Of a stretch of 64,000 nucleotides of DNA, positions 1 to 11,010 are shown one piece after another. Position 1 is the stretch's first letter; each line of letters starts with the position of its first letter. The notes below the pieces were generated by a model. That model saw only the letters and a program-made list of their open reading frames with translations. It had not been told where the DNA came from and searched no databases. The DNA is from Pocillopora verrucosa (taxonomy: Eukaryota > Cnidaria > Anthozoa > Scleractinia > Pocilloporidae), in contig NC_089318.1 of NCBI RefSeq assembly GCF_036669915.1, positions 6,087,349 to 6,151,348 on the forward strand, read 5' to 3'. The translations under genes and the position numbers were made by a program.

Positions 1-1085
1 ACTGCTGGCTTCACGTGTACGGTGACGACAAAGTCCTCTGCGAGCTTGGAGATACTAGGGGTGAGCGATATAGGCCGCAGGCCCTTCTTGATCTCCTTTA
101 CTGGCTTCTGTTTTGGATGAGGGGGGACATCCGCCAACTTCTAGATGCTCGGTAGGCGCTGTTCCTTAAAGGATGCAGTCAGTATAACAGATACTGGGTA
201 TGCAAGGAATTCTGCATACTCTCTCAGTATCCAATTAGGAATCCCATCGGGGCCGCCGGCCTTTGCAGGATTGAGATGAGAGAGTCTCTTGTACTAGAAA
301 TTCTGGGGCATGGTCTTCTTCTAAAGGGATCTTTGGAATTTCATCAGTTAACCGGTATTCCTCAAGAGGTTCCAGCAAGGCATGGTTGATATGATCCGCC
401 ACCTCATGCATGGGTAAACTCTCCAGCTCGTTGATATCCAAGTGAGGAAGCAGACTGCAAGATGGAACTTTCACAATTTGCTTAAGATGGTAATGGTTCT
501 TCACGAGCTGTAAGTTCAGGCGATTGAAATTCCCACAGACCATTAATGCACAGTTCGGATATATAGACTCTGCCAGGGCCAGAGAACTAGAGAGATGGTT
601 CCGAGTGCTGCTATCGTTCTCAGCTGATGGATCAGGATGGTAAACAATTGCCATAGCTAAGCAGGAGTACCCTCGGGGGAGTCGCTTTGGCCTCGGATGG
701 ACCCATAGAATTTCGTGTTCTTCGCAACATTTGAGTTCATCGATCAGCCGGTATTTAGAATATCTGTCCTTGATATATAGGTACACCCCGCCGTGCTCAA
801 CCACTTCTCTGTCCCGGCGGATGATGGAGTAGCCAGGGATCTCTTCTACACTATCAACTATGCGATCTTTCAACCAAGTTTCATTAATACATGCCAAATC
901 AACCTTATTACGTACAGTGAACTTGAATACTTCTGCGATCTTTGGCATAAGAGACATGACGTTGGCCAATAATATTTTGGGGACGAAGTGTTCTCGTTTT
1001 GGCTGGTTGTTCAGATACGTGACGCGTTGCGCGCGTGATCCTGCGGGTCTTGATGATTGTTCAAAGTTCCATTTCCAAAGGTGTT
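1..1085 (-). mobile_element. Non-LTR retrotransposon (LINE) fragment, endonuclease and start of RT
   Basis: On the minus strand the frame ending near 235 encodes an apurinic-type endonuclease domain, with motifs such as INETWLKD, GYSIIRRDR, GGVYLYIKD and a degenerate catalytic GNFN near its end (family norm G-D-F-N). The frame is open upstream to about 1085 (LNNQPKREHFVPKILLANV). Downstream, in shifted frames, residues typical of an RT start can be read: AGGPDGIPNWILREYAEFL, then GLRPISLTPSISKLAEDF near the left edge. At least two frame changes (near 295 and 145) and a missing endonuclease-to-RT linker show that this copy is dead. It is cut by the window edge, so the rest of the RT would lie to the left. 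The class is clear; the clade is not assigned. Confidence 0.85.
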
Positions 1086-3129
1086 ATCTTGATTATTTAA
1101 TGTCTCTCTCCATCCGTTATGTAAATGAGCTTCTACTTCACTGACGCTAGTTTCCTCTTGAAATGATGACTTTAACGAGCAAAGATGATCTCTAGAAAAC
1201 TAAGGTTGTAACATGCTTCATGTAACGTTCCTTTTACTTTGTATTCATTTTTCATTTTCAGTTTGTCCATATGAAATAATCATGACGAATTGTTATGAAT
1301 TTTTTAGTCAAACATTCTAATTTCTTTTGTAAGACAGAGCAACTCTCGTAATTTGACGTTCTCAGGTCGCGTGAAAGGTGGCTGTAACGACTTGGAGGTG
1401 ACCATTTCCAGAATGATCGCGTATGTAGCATCGAGAACTGTGATGATTTGTCGAATACATTTGCTTTCTTTTCGCATTATCAGCGCGAGCAGACTTGAGG
1501 GGGAGCTCAACGCGAAACGCGAGTCACGCGCGAGAAAGGTAATCTTTTGCGCTGGCCTCCGCTGCTCTGAAAAAGGGCAAATTAAGATATAGCGACTCAA
1601 CTGAAACAAAAATGCGAAAAATTAAAAGGAAGAATTAAGATATTAAAAAAATTATCCGATAAGCCCCCCGGATTTAAGCCCCCCATAAGAGTCGTTGTCT
1701 TTGAGAAATTGGAACTCTTCAAACAGAAAATTTGAAAATATTTTGCGGAGCAGTAAGTTAATTACTTCTTTTTGATTATCATCTCTTTATATAGCTAAAT
1801 ATTTATTTGAAAATTCTATCGAATTAACTTTTCAATGCTTTAAAGGGACGGCGGAGCCTGTTTTCAATTGGAGGGGGGAGAAGGGGGCTTGGAACTAGCG
1901 TAGGGGTGCGAGTTTGTAGGGGGTCTTCTCCATCCTCCCCAGAGAATTTTGAAATCGCCAACTCGGGGAATAATCTGTGATGAAGCTGACCTTTTTTATT
2001 TGCATCTTCTTTCTCTTTTGTCTTCATACGTGCCTCACGGTAAAACAAAGCAAAATGTCGTCGCAAAAAGTGTAACAGTTGCTTTAGCTCCGCCGTCCGC
2101 GTTATTAGGCTTTAACTTAACACATCAATCAACTTAACGAAGGGCTTTGTTTGTGTAAATTGACGATGGTGAATAAAATGCAGTCTGTGCCTCACACATT
2201 TGTTTCCTTAACTACCTGAGCTTTGTTTTTCTTAGTCCGAAAGAGATAATATACACACGGTAATTCAAATGTATTGAAATAAATTCGATTTGTCATCACG
2301 TTTTGAAGCTAATGCGAACCGGGCCTACAAAAACAAAACCTTGAGAAACTTGTCGATCATTAGTCGCAAAGCTACAACCAGCATGTAATTAGACTGAAAT
2401 CAGTTTACCAGATGGGTAAAAATTGTCTTAAGTTGCAAAACTCGGGAATTCTAAAATTTTTAAAAAACAGGCTAAGGATAAATCCTGGAAATTAGAGGTA
2501 GAATTCTTTGGGAAAGTATGGTGGCCGTCTTATGAACAGATTAGGCGCTGAAGTAGGTTGACGGCTTTGAAATTGTTAATGCGGATGCAACAGAAGAAAC
2601 AAATATTTGTGGTGACAAAATTTGTCCTTGACTTTTTCGGGACAATTCTAGCTTTGTCCGTTAGCGCGGAAAGGCACTTATATGATAAAATGAAATTTCA
2701 ACCTATATGTTCGAGGTTTTACTTCTAAAATGGGTGATAAACTTCTCCATATTTTACCATATATGTTTTATCCTATTCTGCCATTTATTTATCTATTTTT
2801 AAATTTATTCTTTGGTTCGTTCAAGTGTAAAAATTAGCACTCGACGACCCAAGAACAATACAGAGAAACAAATGACGTGGCTCAATATAAATTTATGCTG
2901 ATTTGACAAGTCCACAAAATTTCTTTGGGATTAAAATCCGAATTATTGTTAAATCACTCGACACTACTTCTAGGAAACACTGTGCAATTTTATACCTTTT
3001 CTCAGAAAAATAAGCAGAAGTATCAAATTTGTCGGCGTCTCATTTAAAAGGTAACATTTGATAAAGTAACGCAATAGCAAACGCATTTGCTCAGTCGCTT
3101 TTTCCGCTTTAGAACCCGAACAACGAAAA
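1086..3129. other. Intergenic stretch with no gene seen
   Basis: AT-rich DNA with only short, unconvincing open frames on both strands (for example 1304-1609 and 1824-2066). I see no splice-flanked coding pieces, tRNA or clear repeat. The 3' part should hold the promoter and 5' UTR of the glycosyltransferase gene, but no convincing TATA box or initiator can be pointed to. Confidence 0.5.
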
Positions 3130-4713
3130 ATGCATTTAGTACTGGTACACGGATATTTGCTCGGTGGTTCAGGCTCCAATGTCTACACTGCTAACATTGC
3201 CAAATCGTGGAAGCGACAGGGTCATGCGGTGACGATACTCTGCCAAGATCCTCATGCTGATCGTTTGGATTTTGTCGACGAATTCATTGTCGGCAACGAC
3301 AGTATTCCGTCCTCCGCCCCCTCGGCAGGCAGTATTCGAGTCGTAGTACCAGACATTCATGGGCTGCTTCTTGTCTATTGGTACGATCTCTACGAGGGGT
3401 ACGAGGTGAAGACGATGGTGAACTGTTCTTTGGAGGAAATCGAAGCGAACATCGAAGGAACAGCGGACGGCTTGAAGAAGGTGATCGCTCAAGGCGTCGA
3501 TAGAATACTGGCGAATCATGCGATCTTGAGTCCGGTGATAACGAAACGAGCCACGGAAGGCACGGGGATTCCATACGATGTCAAAATACATGGAAGCTCT
3601 CTGATATTTTCCGTGAAAAACCGTCAAGAGCTAAGATCCTACGCTTTGGAAGGAATAAAGAGTTGTCGCAAACTGATCGTCGGGGCGAAGTACATGGCGA
3701 GCTTTGTGCAAGAAATATTCGAGGTGGAGAAAGAGGAGATGGGTCTGCCCGGAAAGATCGTCATAATTCCTCCAGGCATGGACCCTGACGTTTTTCAGCT
3801 CGGTGGGTCTATAGGCGAGAGGCAAGAGGCGTTTTTGGCGAGTGCAAAAGATTTTATCACGCGAAAGCCTGGAGGGAGAAGAGCAAATAAAGTCAAACTT
3901 CCGGGTCACGCAACTGTCGAGTTACAGAAGGCATTAGAAAGCGTTTCAGAGTCTTATGACCTGCGAGCGGCTGATGCAGACCTTTGTGAACGCTGGATTC
4001 CTCTGGAAGAAGATGAGCCACTTATCTGCTTCTTTGGCAAGTTTCAAGAAACCAAAGGAGTCGGGGAATTATTACTGGCTTTTGCGACGATTGTTGAACG
4101 GATTCCGCGGGCCAGACTGTTGTTGATCGGATATGGCGGTAACCGCGAGAATTTGGAGGGAATGCTGGAGGCGATGGTTCAAGGAAGTTTAGCAGCCTTC
4201 AAGGCCTACGCTGAAGCAGGAAACTTCGTGGATCTCCCTCTGGAACCTGAGAAATTCTTCCGCCAGATTCCTTCGGGAAGGGTTACAATGACAGGTCTCC
4301 TAGAACACGGCCAACTAAAGGAAATCCTTCCTCTCTGCAGTCTCAGTGTAATGGCATCCAAAGCCCTGGAAGCCTTTGGAATGGTCTCAGTAGAAGCTAT
4401 GGCTGCCGGGGTCCTTCCCCTCTGTCATGATCACACGGGAATCTCAGATGTCATTGGTGCTGTCAAAGAGGTGGATCCTGAGTTAGGAGATCTGATGCGC
4501 TTGGAGGTACGTCCAGGTGGCGCTCATGGCGTAGCAGACGGCGCGTTTCTGGTGGAGCAGTTGCCAAACAAAGTAGAGAAAGCTCTTAAGTTCATGTATC
4601 CTAATGGTTTCCGTGATCACAGTAAGCGATGTGAGGTGTCCGCTAAGCTGAGGGATGTGGCAATAGCCAAGTTCTCCTGGGATGTTATTACCAGCAGCAT
4701 CTTAAAAGAGTAA
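3130..4713 (+). CDS. Intronless GT4-type (GT-B fold) glycosyltransferase
   Basis: A single uninterrupted frame of 527 residues. The N-terminal Rossmann half starts with HLVLVHGYLLGGSGSNVYT, the glycine-rich donor or acceptor loop of retaining GT4 enzymes. The C-terminal half has ICFFGKFQETKGVGELL, LLLIGYGG and the diagnostic E-x7-E pair at E414 and E422 (EAFGMVSVE), followed by AMAAGVLPL. The family transfers a sugar from a nucleotide-sugar with retention of configuration; donor and acceptor cannot be read from sequence. There is no signal peptide or membrane segment, so a cytosolic enzyme is likely. The start is the first Met before the beta1-loop motif. All other well-supported protein genes here except the TSR gene are split by introns; the intronless state and the bacterial look suggest lateral transfer or a retrocopy. 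No poly-A tract lies directly after the stop, which argues weakly against a recent retrocopy. Confidence 0.88.
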   Translation: MHLVLVHGYLLGGSGSNVYTANIAKSWKRQGHAVTILCQDPHADRLDFVDEFIVGNDSIPSSAPSAGSIRVVVPDIHGLLLVYWYDLYEGYEVKTMVNCSLEEIEANIEGTADGLKKVIAQGVDRILANHAILSPVITKRATEGTGIPYDVKIHGSSLIFSVKNRQELRSYALEGIKSCRKLIVGAKYMASFVQEIFEVEKEEMGLPGKIVIIPPGMDPDVFQLGGSIGERQEAFLASAKDFITRKPGGRRANKVKLPGHATVELQKALESVSESYDLRAADADLCERWIPLEEDEPLICFFGKFQETKGVGELLLAFATIVERIPRARLLLIGYGGNRENLEGMLEAMVQGSLAAFKAYAEAGNFVDLPLEPEKFFRQIPSGRVTMTGLLEHGQLKEILPLCSLSVMASKALEAFGMVSVEAMAAGVLPLCHDHTGISDVIGAVKEVDPELGDLMRLEVRPGGAHGVADGAFLVEQLPNKVEKALKFMYPNGFRDHSKRCEVSAKLRDVAIAKFSWDVITSSILKE

Positions 4714-6170
4714 CAGATTGAGTCTCAAGCCTAACTATCTTTTCAAATTTGATTCAAATTGAATATTGATTCTCAAGTACGTACATTACATCATGATTCA
4801 TAGAAAAAAAGAGAGAGAGGAGATCCACGCTATCTTTAGGTGAAAGAGAGCAAGAGAACGAAATTGGAATTTTCTATATAGTCATCGGATAAAATGATTA
4901 TTGTTATTGATTTAGTGGTTAGTGTCTTAGTCGTTTAACCTCCAAATTTTTATTTTCTCTCATACTGTCATCAAATTTACCAGAGAATAAGAGCAGCCGG
5001 AAATTTGTCCAAAACTTATGCCAGGGAGGTAGTCTTAGTTTTATCAAAGGGATACTTCCAACATTTGATCACTTTTATGTCTGTACTAATTGCTTGTCGG
5101 GTGTAGAATGATATTGCAATGAAGGCATTCATTTCAAATGCTTTCCTTTTCCGTTATTGACACTGCGCTTGACATATGGCAACATTTTGTCAACTCAATT
5201 AAGTCTCATCTGCCATGGATAATGATCGGAAATAAAAAATCTTAATTTTTAAGCCATCTCATCTTCATTGAAAATGAATTGCTGTCTTTGGTTTCCCTGC
5301 GCGGTTTTTTCATTTTGTCTCAACACGACCTAATATGGCTCTGACGAGTTCCCTTTGTTCTCGAATTTCTTCTGAACTATGACACTGAAGTCATGGCTCC
5401 ATTGTTTTCTAGCAATCTTCTCTAAGTTAATGCGTCAGAAACACAAGCAATGACTTTGGGTAGATCCCAGTGCAAATACGACCTTGGTTTAAGTAATAGC
5501 AAGATCTAGTCTCAAACCACACTAAAAATTTTAAGTGTTACCCTAAATGATAAACTCACTTTCAAACCTTTTGTCAATGAGATTTTCAAAATTATTTTTA
5601 CCTATTTTTCTTACTTTTTTCCTGTTTTGTTGTCGAGCGTTTCATACATGAGCCTCGTTGCTCGGAAGATTGGGTGACGACTTCCCACGTCATCGACAAT
5701 AAGTAAATTATTACTTACTCAAATGATTGGTGTTCTTTCAAGGTCATTCAAGCTCACTCATATCCCGGAAACAGTCTCAGTTCTTGGAGATATGCTTTAT
5801 GATACGACTCAAATAATTTTATGTAACTCTGTAATCACTTTTCCATATTTATCACTAGAATGATAGCACTTTACTAAAAAGCAAAAAAATTGCTTAAAAG
5901 ATAGGAAGTTGAGGGCGACTGACAGCGATGGATGGGACACAGCTGCTCGGTCTTATATTCCATGCTACCTACATACAGGAGGAAACCGCATCGCGATCAA
6001 CCCCTGAGCAAGAATCCTGAACACTCATATTTCAAATGCGTGACAACCGACGGAGTCCTGGGAGACACATCCTGATTGTTATGAGGTTATCGTGACATAA
6101 TTAAATAAATTCTCCGTCACGTAGCGTTAAAGCAGCCGAAAGATCTTAGCATTCACTGCTATATAAAGAC
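4714..6170. other. Intergenic region between glycosyltransferase and TSR genes
   Basis: No coding exon recognised. An AATAAA lies at 5231-5236, about 520 nt after the glycosyltransferase stop, and could be its poly-A signal. The remainder is AT-rich and without visible repeats. The last part would contain the promoter of the TSR gene. Confidence 0.4.
6160..6167 (+). promoter_or_regulatory. TATA-like box just before the TSR start codon
   Basis: TATATAAA lies only 3 nt before the ATG at 6171. Transcription from it would start about 25-30 nt downstream, inside the ORF, and the protein has no second Met. It is therefore probably not the promoter for this start, or the annotated start is not the one used. 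Confidence 0.25.
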
Positions 6171-6974
6171 ATGGCTTTTGGTCGTTCAAGGTTACCTCTA
6201 TTTGTAGTTTTGGTCTGTGGTGCAGCTATTCCATTGTTTTACGTAGTAAAAAGAGCAACATTGAATGGAGGATACACTCCTTGGTCGGACTGGAGCGTTT
6301 GTTCGAGTGATTGCGGCGACGGAATTCGCTTCAGAACTAGAGATTGTGCGAATCCTGTCCCCGGCAGATTCGGCCAGACGTGTCTTAAACAAAGCCTTGG
6401 GCAACCAAAGGAAGAAGAAAATTGTAAGATTAAGGAATGTCCCATAGATGGGGGATTCACAAATTGGGGTGACTTTGGCGAGTGTTCCACAACGTGTGGA
6501 AATGACGGTGTCAAGAAAAGGAAGAGGTCTTGTACAAATCCAAGTCCGCAATACGATGGAGCACCTTGCGAAGGCGCCGACGAAGGAAGTGAGTCCTGCA
6601 ACGTGAAACCATGTCCTGTCGACGGTAGGTTTACCAATTGGGGAAATTTTGGCGACTGCGATAAATCATGCGGATCGGGAGTTAAGAGACGAACGCGAAC
6701 ATGTTCGAATCCACCGCCGGCTCATGGTGGAAAAAACTGCGAGGGTCCAGTGGATGAGGTTGAAGAGTGCAACACTGCACCCTGCGCGGTAAATGGCGGG
6801 TTCACGAACTGGTCTGAGTTCGGAAGTTGTAGCAAGACTTGTGGCTCTGGCGTCCAAGCCAAAAATCGTAATTGTTCACAACCAGCCCCAGCGAATGGAG
6901 GTAAAGATTGCGAAGGACCCTCTGAAGAAACACAAGCTTGCAACACAGATCCTTGTCCTAATATTGGGGCTTAG
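6171..6974 (+). CDS. Small membrane-anchored or secreted protein with four TSP1 repeats
   Basis: A 267-residue intronless frame. Residues 8-26 (LPLFVVLVCGAAIPLFYVV) form a hydrophobic segment after Arg5 and Arg7: a signal peptide or type II signal anchor. Four thrombospondin type 1 repeats follow, roughly 33-91, 94-148, 151-204 and 207-263, each with the CSxxCGxG core, a run of basic residues and six cysteines, ending in a CxxxPCP-like motif. The first repeat has WSDW, the C-mannosylation-type W-x-x-W; the other three have NWxxF (NWGDF, NWGNF, NWSEF), losing the second Trp. Such repeats bind glycans or matrix proteins outside the cell, and cnidarians have many TSR proteins linked to recognition and adhesion. 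No other domain is present, so the exact role is open. The stop follows directly after the fourth repeat. Confidence 0.88.
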   Translation: MAFGRSRLPLFVVLVCGAAIPLFYVVKRATLNGGYTPWSDWSVCSSDCGDGIRFRTRDCANPVPGRFGQTCLKQSLGQPKEEENCKIKECPIDGGFTNWGDFGECSTTCGNDGVKKRKRSCTNPSPQYDGAPCEGADEGSESCNVKPCPVDGRFTNWGNFGDCDKSCGSGVKRRTRTCSNPPPAHGGKNCEGPVDEVEECNTAPCAVNGGFTNWSEFGSCSKTCGSGVQAKNRNCSQPAPANGGKDCEGPSEETQACNTDPCPNIGA

Positions 6975-8904
6975 GGTTTTGGAACTCAAAGACAGTTTAT
7001 TGAGAAATGTTCATGGTTCCTTTGGAGAAAGAGAGAGTTCCGCCTTTATCCCTATTCAATGCTAGTTTGTTAATACACTACCGCCGTTTTCAAAGCACTA
7101 ACAAATGCAAAAACCGGTATATTTTCATAAACAAATATTTATTTATACTGCATTTAAGGTGTCTTATCGCTTCTTCGCACAAAACGCACTTCGGCAGGGT
7201 GTATTTCAACTCCGAATTTAGACTTTCAAGAGTGCATTATGTAGAGTTCTTCGGTAACGAACACAGGGAAAGTAAAACAAAACGCTACATAGGACAACTA
7301 TGTCCCACTTTGTCTTAACAAGATCTCCAAAACAATACCCTCTAATAATTAATGCATAAAAACCAACGTGATAAATTGTTTGAACTGACGACATTTTTCC
7401 CTAAGAATTAAAAATATGTGTGTTGAAGTAAAGATAACCATTATAGCTTATGACACAAAGCAAGTCATCTTGTGAACTTAAGGGTGTTATTGCCATCAGA
7501 TGCAGTTGATACCGGAATCACTGGATAGTCAATGATTCAGTTATTCGCATAAAGAGTGCTGCTGCTGATGTTACGGCGGCACGTTCCAGATGGCTACCCA
7601 CAACTTAATTTTATTTGACAGATTGACGAAATTTTGACGGTAGTCTGGAGGACTGACATCGACTGATATGCGCTCACACTTCCAGAAATGTATAGGTTTT
7701 AGTCTTTGTAGATCAGCAACTTTTCTAAAATTAAAAAAAAATATATTCAAGGATAAGTTTAACGTTGTTGTCAAAATTGTAGAGTATCTAAGAATCATCG
7801 GAAAATTAAAACTTCTCATCATTGAAGTTTGTCAAAGTAATATAAACTGTTTATATTCCCTTGCATTTGTCTCCTGTATCTTTAAGGAGTATAACATGAA
7901 GAATCTATATGCCAGTTCGAAATAGTTTGTAATATAAATACTGCAGTAATAAGAAACATTACGCTGTTGGCCTTTTGTCCATTTTTAAGAGTTGAATAAT
8001 TATAAGAATTCTCGCCAGCTGATTGAGTACCCAGTCTACCCAGACGAAATATTGAGAGCAGATTTGTGGCTTGAAAGCGAGGCCGAAGGACGCCCGCGTC
8101 GGAAGCGCGCGAAAAAAAAGCTCGGGTTAAAAACCCATACACGCATGACTTGAAAGCAACAACATTCAAACGGGACAGGAAAATTGGCAAAGAAAAACAC
8201 CAGAAAGCTTAATTTAGAATTTCATCAAAGGGTGAAGCATTTTTGTTAATTTTCACAAGAGTGGAAGAGTAAACAGGTCCCTTCAGCGAGAGCAATAACG
8301 GGAAACTCTTCGACAAATTTCAAAACGCCATTCAAAACATGCAGCTTTTCAAGCGTGCTTAGCGACTTTCTTCGTCGTCAAAATCTCAGGTGTGATTTAC
8401 CCTTGCAACGTTCTATCAATCCAGTCGCAGCTGCAATTCGATGGAACACGGTGAAGTTGGTGAAACAAGCTGGCTGGAGGTTTTTGAACAATCTTAGCAG
8501 CGGAAATTTAGCGTAAGTATGTACCTGGAGTTTTGTGAATAACCTCGCTTTGCAAAGAAAAAAGCATACTTTGGCTCGCAGGACTTGAAACATAATCGAG
8601 CGGTATAAGTCAGTGAATAGCTATTTTTAATAAATATAGATTTTGAAATTCCCGTTTAGTTGTGTTTTGAAATCTCTTTTTGGGGCCAGCCTTTCAAAAT
8701 AGAAGTTATTTCTTTTCTTGCGTTGCCGTGGACAAGAAGTTTGGAAAAGGCTGTATGAAAAATTGATCTTTTTATGTCGTTGAATACTTCTTAATTATCC
8801 GCTAAAATCAGTTCAACTTGTACGAACATTGGAATGCAAAGTTTTTAAAATGTTTCAAATAGATTCAGCTGAATGTTTATCTTGATATTTCACTCGCTCT
8901 GGTC
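6975..8904. other. Intergenic, no gene seen
   Basis: AT-rich sequence following the TSR gene. Short frames such as 7007-7318, 7882-8190 and 8378-8593 lack recognisable domains or splice context. Nothing else stands out before the palindromic repeat that begins near 8905. Confidence 0.45.
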
Positions 8905-9480
8905 ATTATGTTGGTTCCAAATAAACCCCTGAAGTGATGAATAAACGGCGAAGAATATATGAAAGTCATATATTTGAACTGCGGATAAAGACGTGAATGA
9001 AAGTGATCCTCGCAGTAATGTGCACTACATGAGTAGTAGTGAAAACAAGGCCTGGAAAGAAAAAAAAAAACTTTTGCATACAAAATAGAAATTAAGAAAG
9101 AAATAAAAAAAGAGAGGAAACAAAGAGTTTGTCATTATATTGGTTCCAAATAAACCCGTGAAGTGATCACTTTCATTCACGTCTTTATCCGCAGTTCAAA
9201 TATATGACTTTCATATATTCTTAACCGTTTATTCTTCACTTCACGGGTTTATTTGGAACCAACATAATAACTAGCGCCCAGTTGGCTTGTTAGCTCAGTT
9301 GGTAGAGCGCTGCACCGGTATTGCAGAGGTCATGGGTTTAATCCCGTATAGGCCTGAATTTTTTTTTTCAGGCCTTGTTTTCACTACTGCTCAAGTAGTG
9401 TGCATTACTGCGAGGATCACTTTCATTCACATCTTTATCCGCAGTTCAAATATATGACTTTCATATATTCTTAGCCGGTG
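8905..9480. repeat. Palindromic repeat element carrying a tRNA-like core
   Basis: A block at 8905-9070 (GGTTCCAAATAAACCC through ACAAGGCCTG) recurs as its reverse complement at about 9366-9475, after the tRNA-like sequence. A further copy at 9130-9265 is itself palindromic: it begins with GGTTCCAAATAAACCCGTG and ends with the reverse complement of that end. Shared words are TATATGAAAGTCATATATT and CGGATAAAGACGTGAATG. The element thus has nested inverted arms around and beside one tRNA-like unit. It is probably an interspersed family, since arms and core are diverged in a way that suggests several rounds of copying. No coding potential. Confidence 0.8.
9284..9355 (+). tRNA. tRNA-like sequence (GGU anticodon position, Thr-like), probably a SINE core
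   Basis: It folds as a cloverleaf: acceptor GGCTTGT with ATAGGCC, D-stem GCTC/GAGC, anticodon stem CTGCA/TGCAG with loop CCGGTAT (positions 34-36 = GGT), and T-stem ATGGG/CCCGT. A T-run follows at once, fitting a Pol III terminator. Against a working tRNA, position 33 is C rather than the near-universal U, the T-loop has six bases rather than seven, and the sequence sits inside a palindromic repeat. I read it as a tRNA-derived element or decayed tRNA rather than a functional tRNA-Thr gene. Confidence 0.55.
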
Positions 9481-9614
9481 AAATTATTCTTTGTCATCCC
9501 AATGGTAGCGCAGTTGGCCGGTCCATTTTTGTTAGAGTTTAAATGTACATTACAATGAGAATTTGGTTATGTTCAGGGATATTGTTCATGTGTCCAAACA
9601 CACAGTGCGGAATC

Positions 9615-10072
9615 GCTCTGACAAAAGGCCCTGACGACTGGCTAACGCTCGAAACGTCAGCTTTTAAGCTCTTTACGGTGGCCAATTTACGTTATCAACT
9701 CAATTGATAATTACAGGCTAATACACTCAGCGATTTACCTGCACGAGTTCACTAACAAAGACTTGTATGAAAAATTTAAAATTCGCAACCTTGCCTTTCA
9801 AAATAGGCATTCCCCAAGCAGTTGCTTTCTTGGTGTTTTTTGGAATAGCATCATCAATCAGAGAATCAATGCCTGCATCTGACAAATCGTCAAACTTTGA
9901 GTCAGCCGAAGCCATGGTGTAATGATAGTGGTGTGTTGAATTTACACCGCGGCTACTGATTACAACACAATAATGACGTCAAGGAGGTTGTTTTGTCACA
10001 ACCCAGAAAATCGGAATTCGTATAGTGTATGGAACTGAGTTGAATAGTAATGTTAAATTATCCGTGAAACCC
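9615..10072. mobile_element. Insertion inside duplication copy 1
   Basis: Present in copy 1 but absent from the corresponding place in copy 2. It starts with the repeat family typified by GGCTAACGCTCGAAACGTCA and TTTACGGTGGCCAATTTACG, and includes the small minus-strand reading frame at 9727-9915. The boundaries come from where similarity between the two copies stops and resumes. Confidence 0.6.
9727..9915 (-). pseudogene. N-terminal fragment resembling recombinase-derived (Crypton/KIAA1958-like) proteins
   Basis: The frame reads MASADSKFDDLSDAGIDSLI, then a stretch including PKNTKKATAWGM, before losing character near residue 40. The N-K-x-T-K-x-A-T pattern after an acidic lead resembles the start of tyrosine-recombinase-derived proteins with a DUF3504-type domain, common in cnidarian genomes as mobile-element remains. 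Only this end is present; a splice donor-like GCAAGG follows the conserved part. The assignment rests on pattern memory and is weak. It lies within the 9615-10072 insertion. Confidence 0.35.
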
Positions 10073-11010
10073 TACGAAAGTTCAGCTCTGGAAAGTTCCA
10101 CTTAGATCCTGGTAGACTAAAAGTTCTCATTGAAAAAAGAAATCATTAATTTTGTGTGTCTTTATCTTCCAGTGGCATATTTGGCAGCAAGTGGCGCTAA
10201 TAAAAGGTAAAATTACTTTGTTGAAAATTGATGAATTTAACTTCAATTCAATGGATATCAATTTCTGGCCAATGTATTCTTTCAAGAAAGAAATCTTCAG
10301 TCCAACCTGTGCAGAATTATGGAATGGTGTCGTTGAGATTTCCCTGATAAGGGAAAACGGTACCACTGCTTTTTGAAAGAAGCTTTCACGAATACAAATA
10401 TATTTCTTATGTTGTGGTTTAGAGTGTGAAAAGTTCATAAATAAAGGATGTTTGACATCACACACTTTCGGCTCTCCTTTCTGTCGTAGCTTAATTGAAT
10501 TGGGAGCAGATGTGTGGTCTTGGGAGGAGATTACTATTCACCAGGGTTAGTTGCAATTTATGTCGGCGGCTGTATAAGGAAATGAGGCAAAGTAAACATA
10601 TTCTTGGCAAAACAATACTTTAACTTCGTCATGAACAATGGGTCACGCTGTGATTTCTCTTTTTAAGGTGCGAGTTTTATCTCGCGACCTAAAGTAGCGA
10701 AAAACGTCAATTTGGCCTTTTGTTTGCTGGATGCCTGACAATGTGCTGAGTTATATGAGTTTAAATCTAATAATGGCGCTGTTGGCCATAGGCTTTTAGA
10801 ACTTTAGGAGAATAACCCATCAGAAAACAGGATTCGCTTCATATTGCTCACGGGCACTGCCAGCGATATAGTAAAATATGATAAGCAATATGATTCACAT
10901 TGTGAGTATTTCACATTTAAGATGAAAAATGAAATATCGCTTTTGGACCGATCACTTTTACCTTTCAAATTTACTCACTTTTGTTCGCCAGATGCCTAAC
11001 GTTTGGTGAG

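Larger units (their letters stand above)
9483..10812. repeat. Tandem duplication, copy 1 (with insertion)
   Basis: The sequence from ATCCCAATGGTAGCGCAGTT to GGCCATAGGCTTTTAGAAC matches 11011-11930 block after block at an old divergence. Shared landmarks include GTCCAAACACACA, AAAGTTCAGCTCTG, CTTCTGTC(G/A)TAGCTTAATT and CTAATAATGGCG. A stretch of about 458 nt (9615-10072) is present only in this copy. No gene is recognisable in the duplicated unit. Confidence 0.75.
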
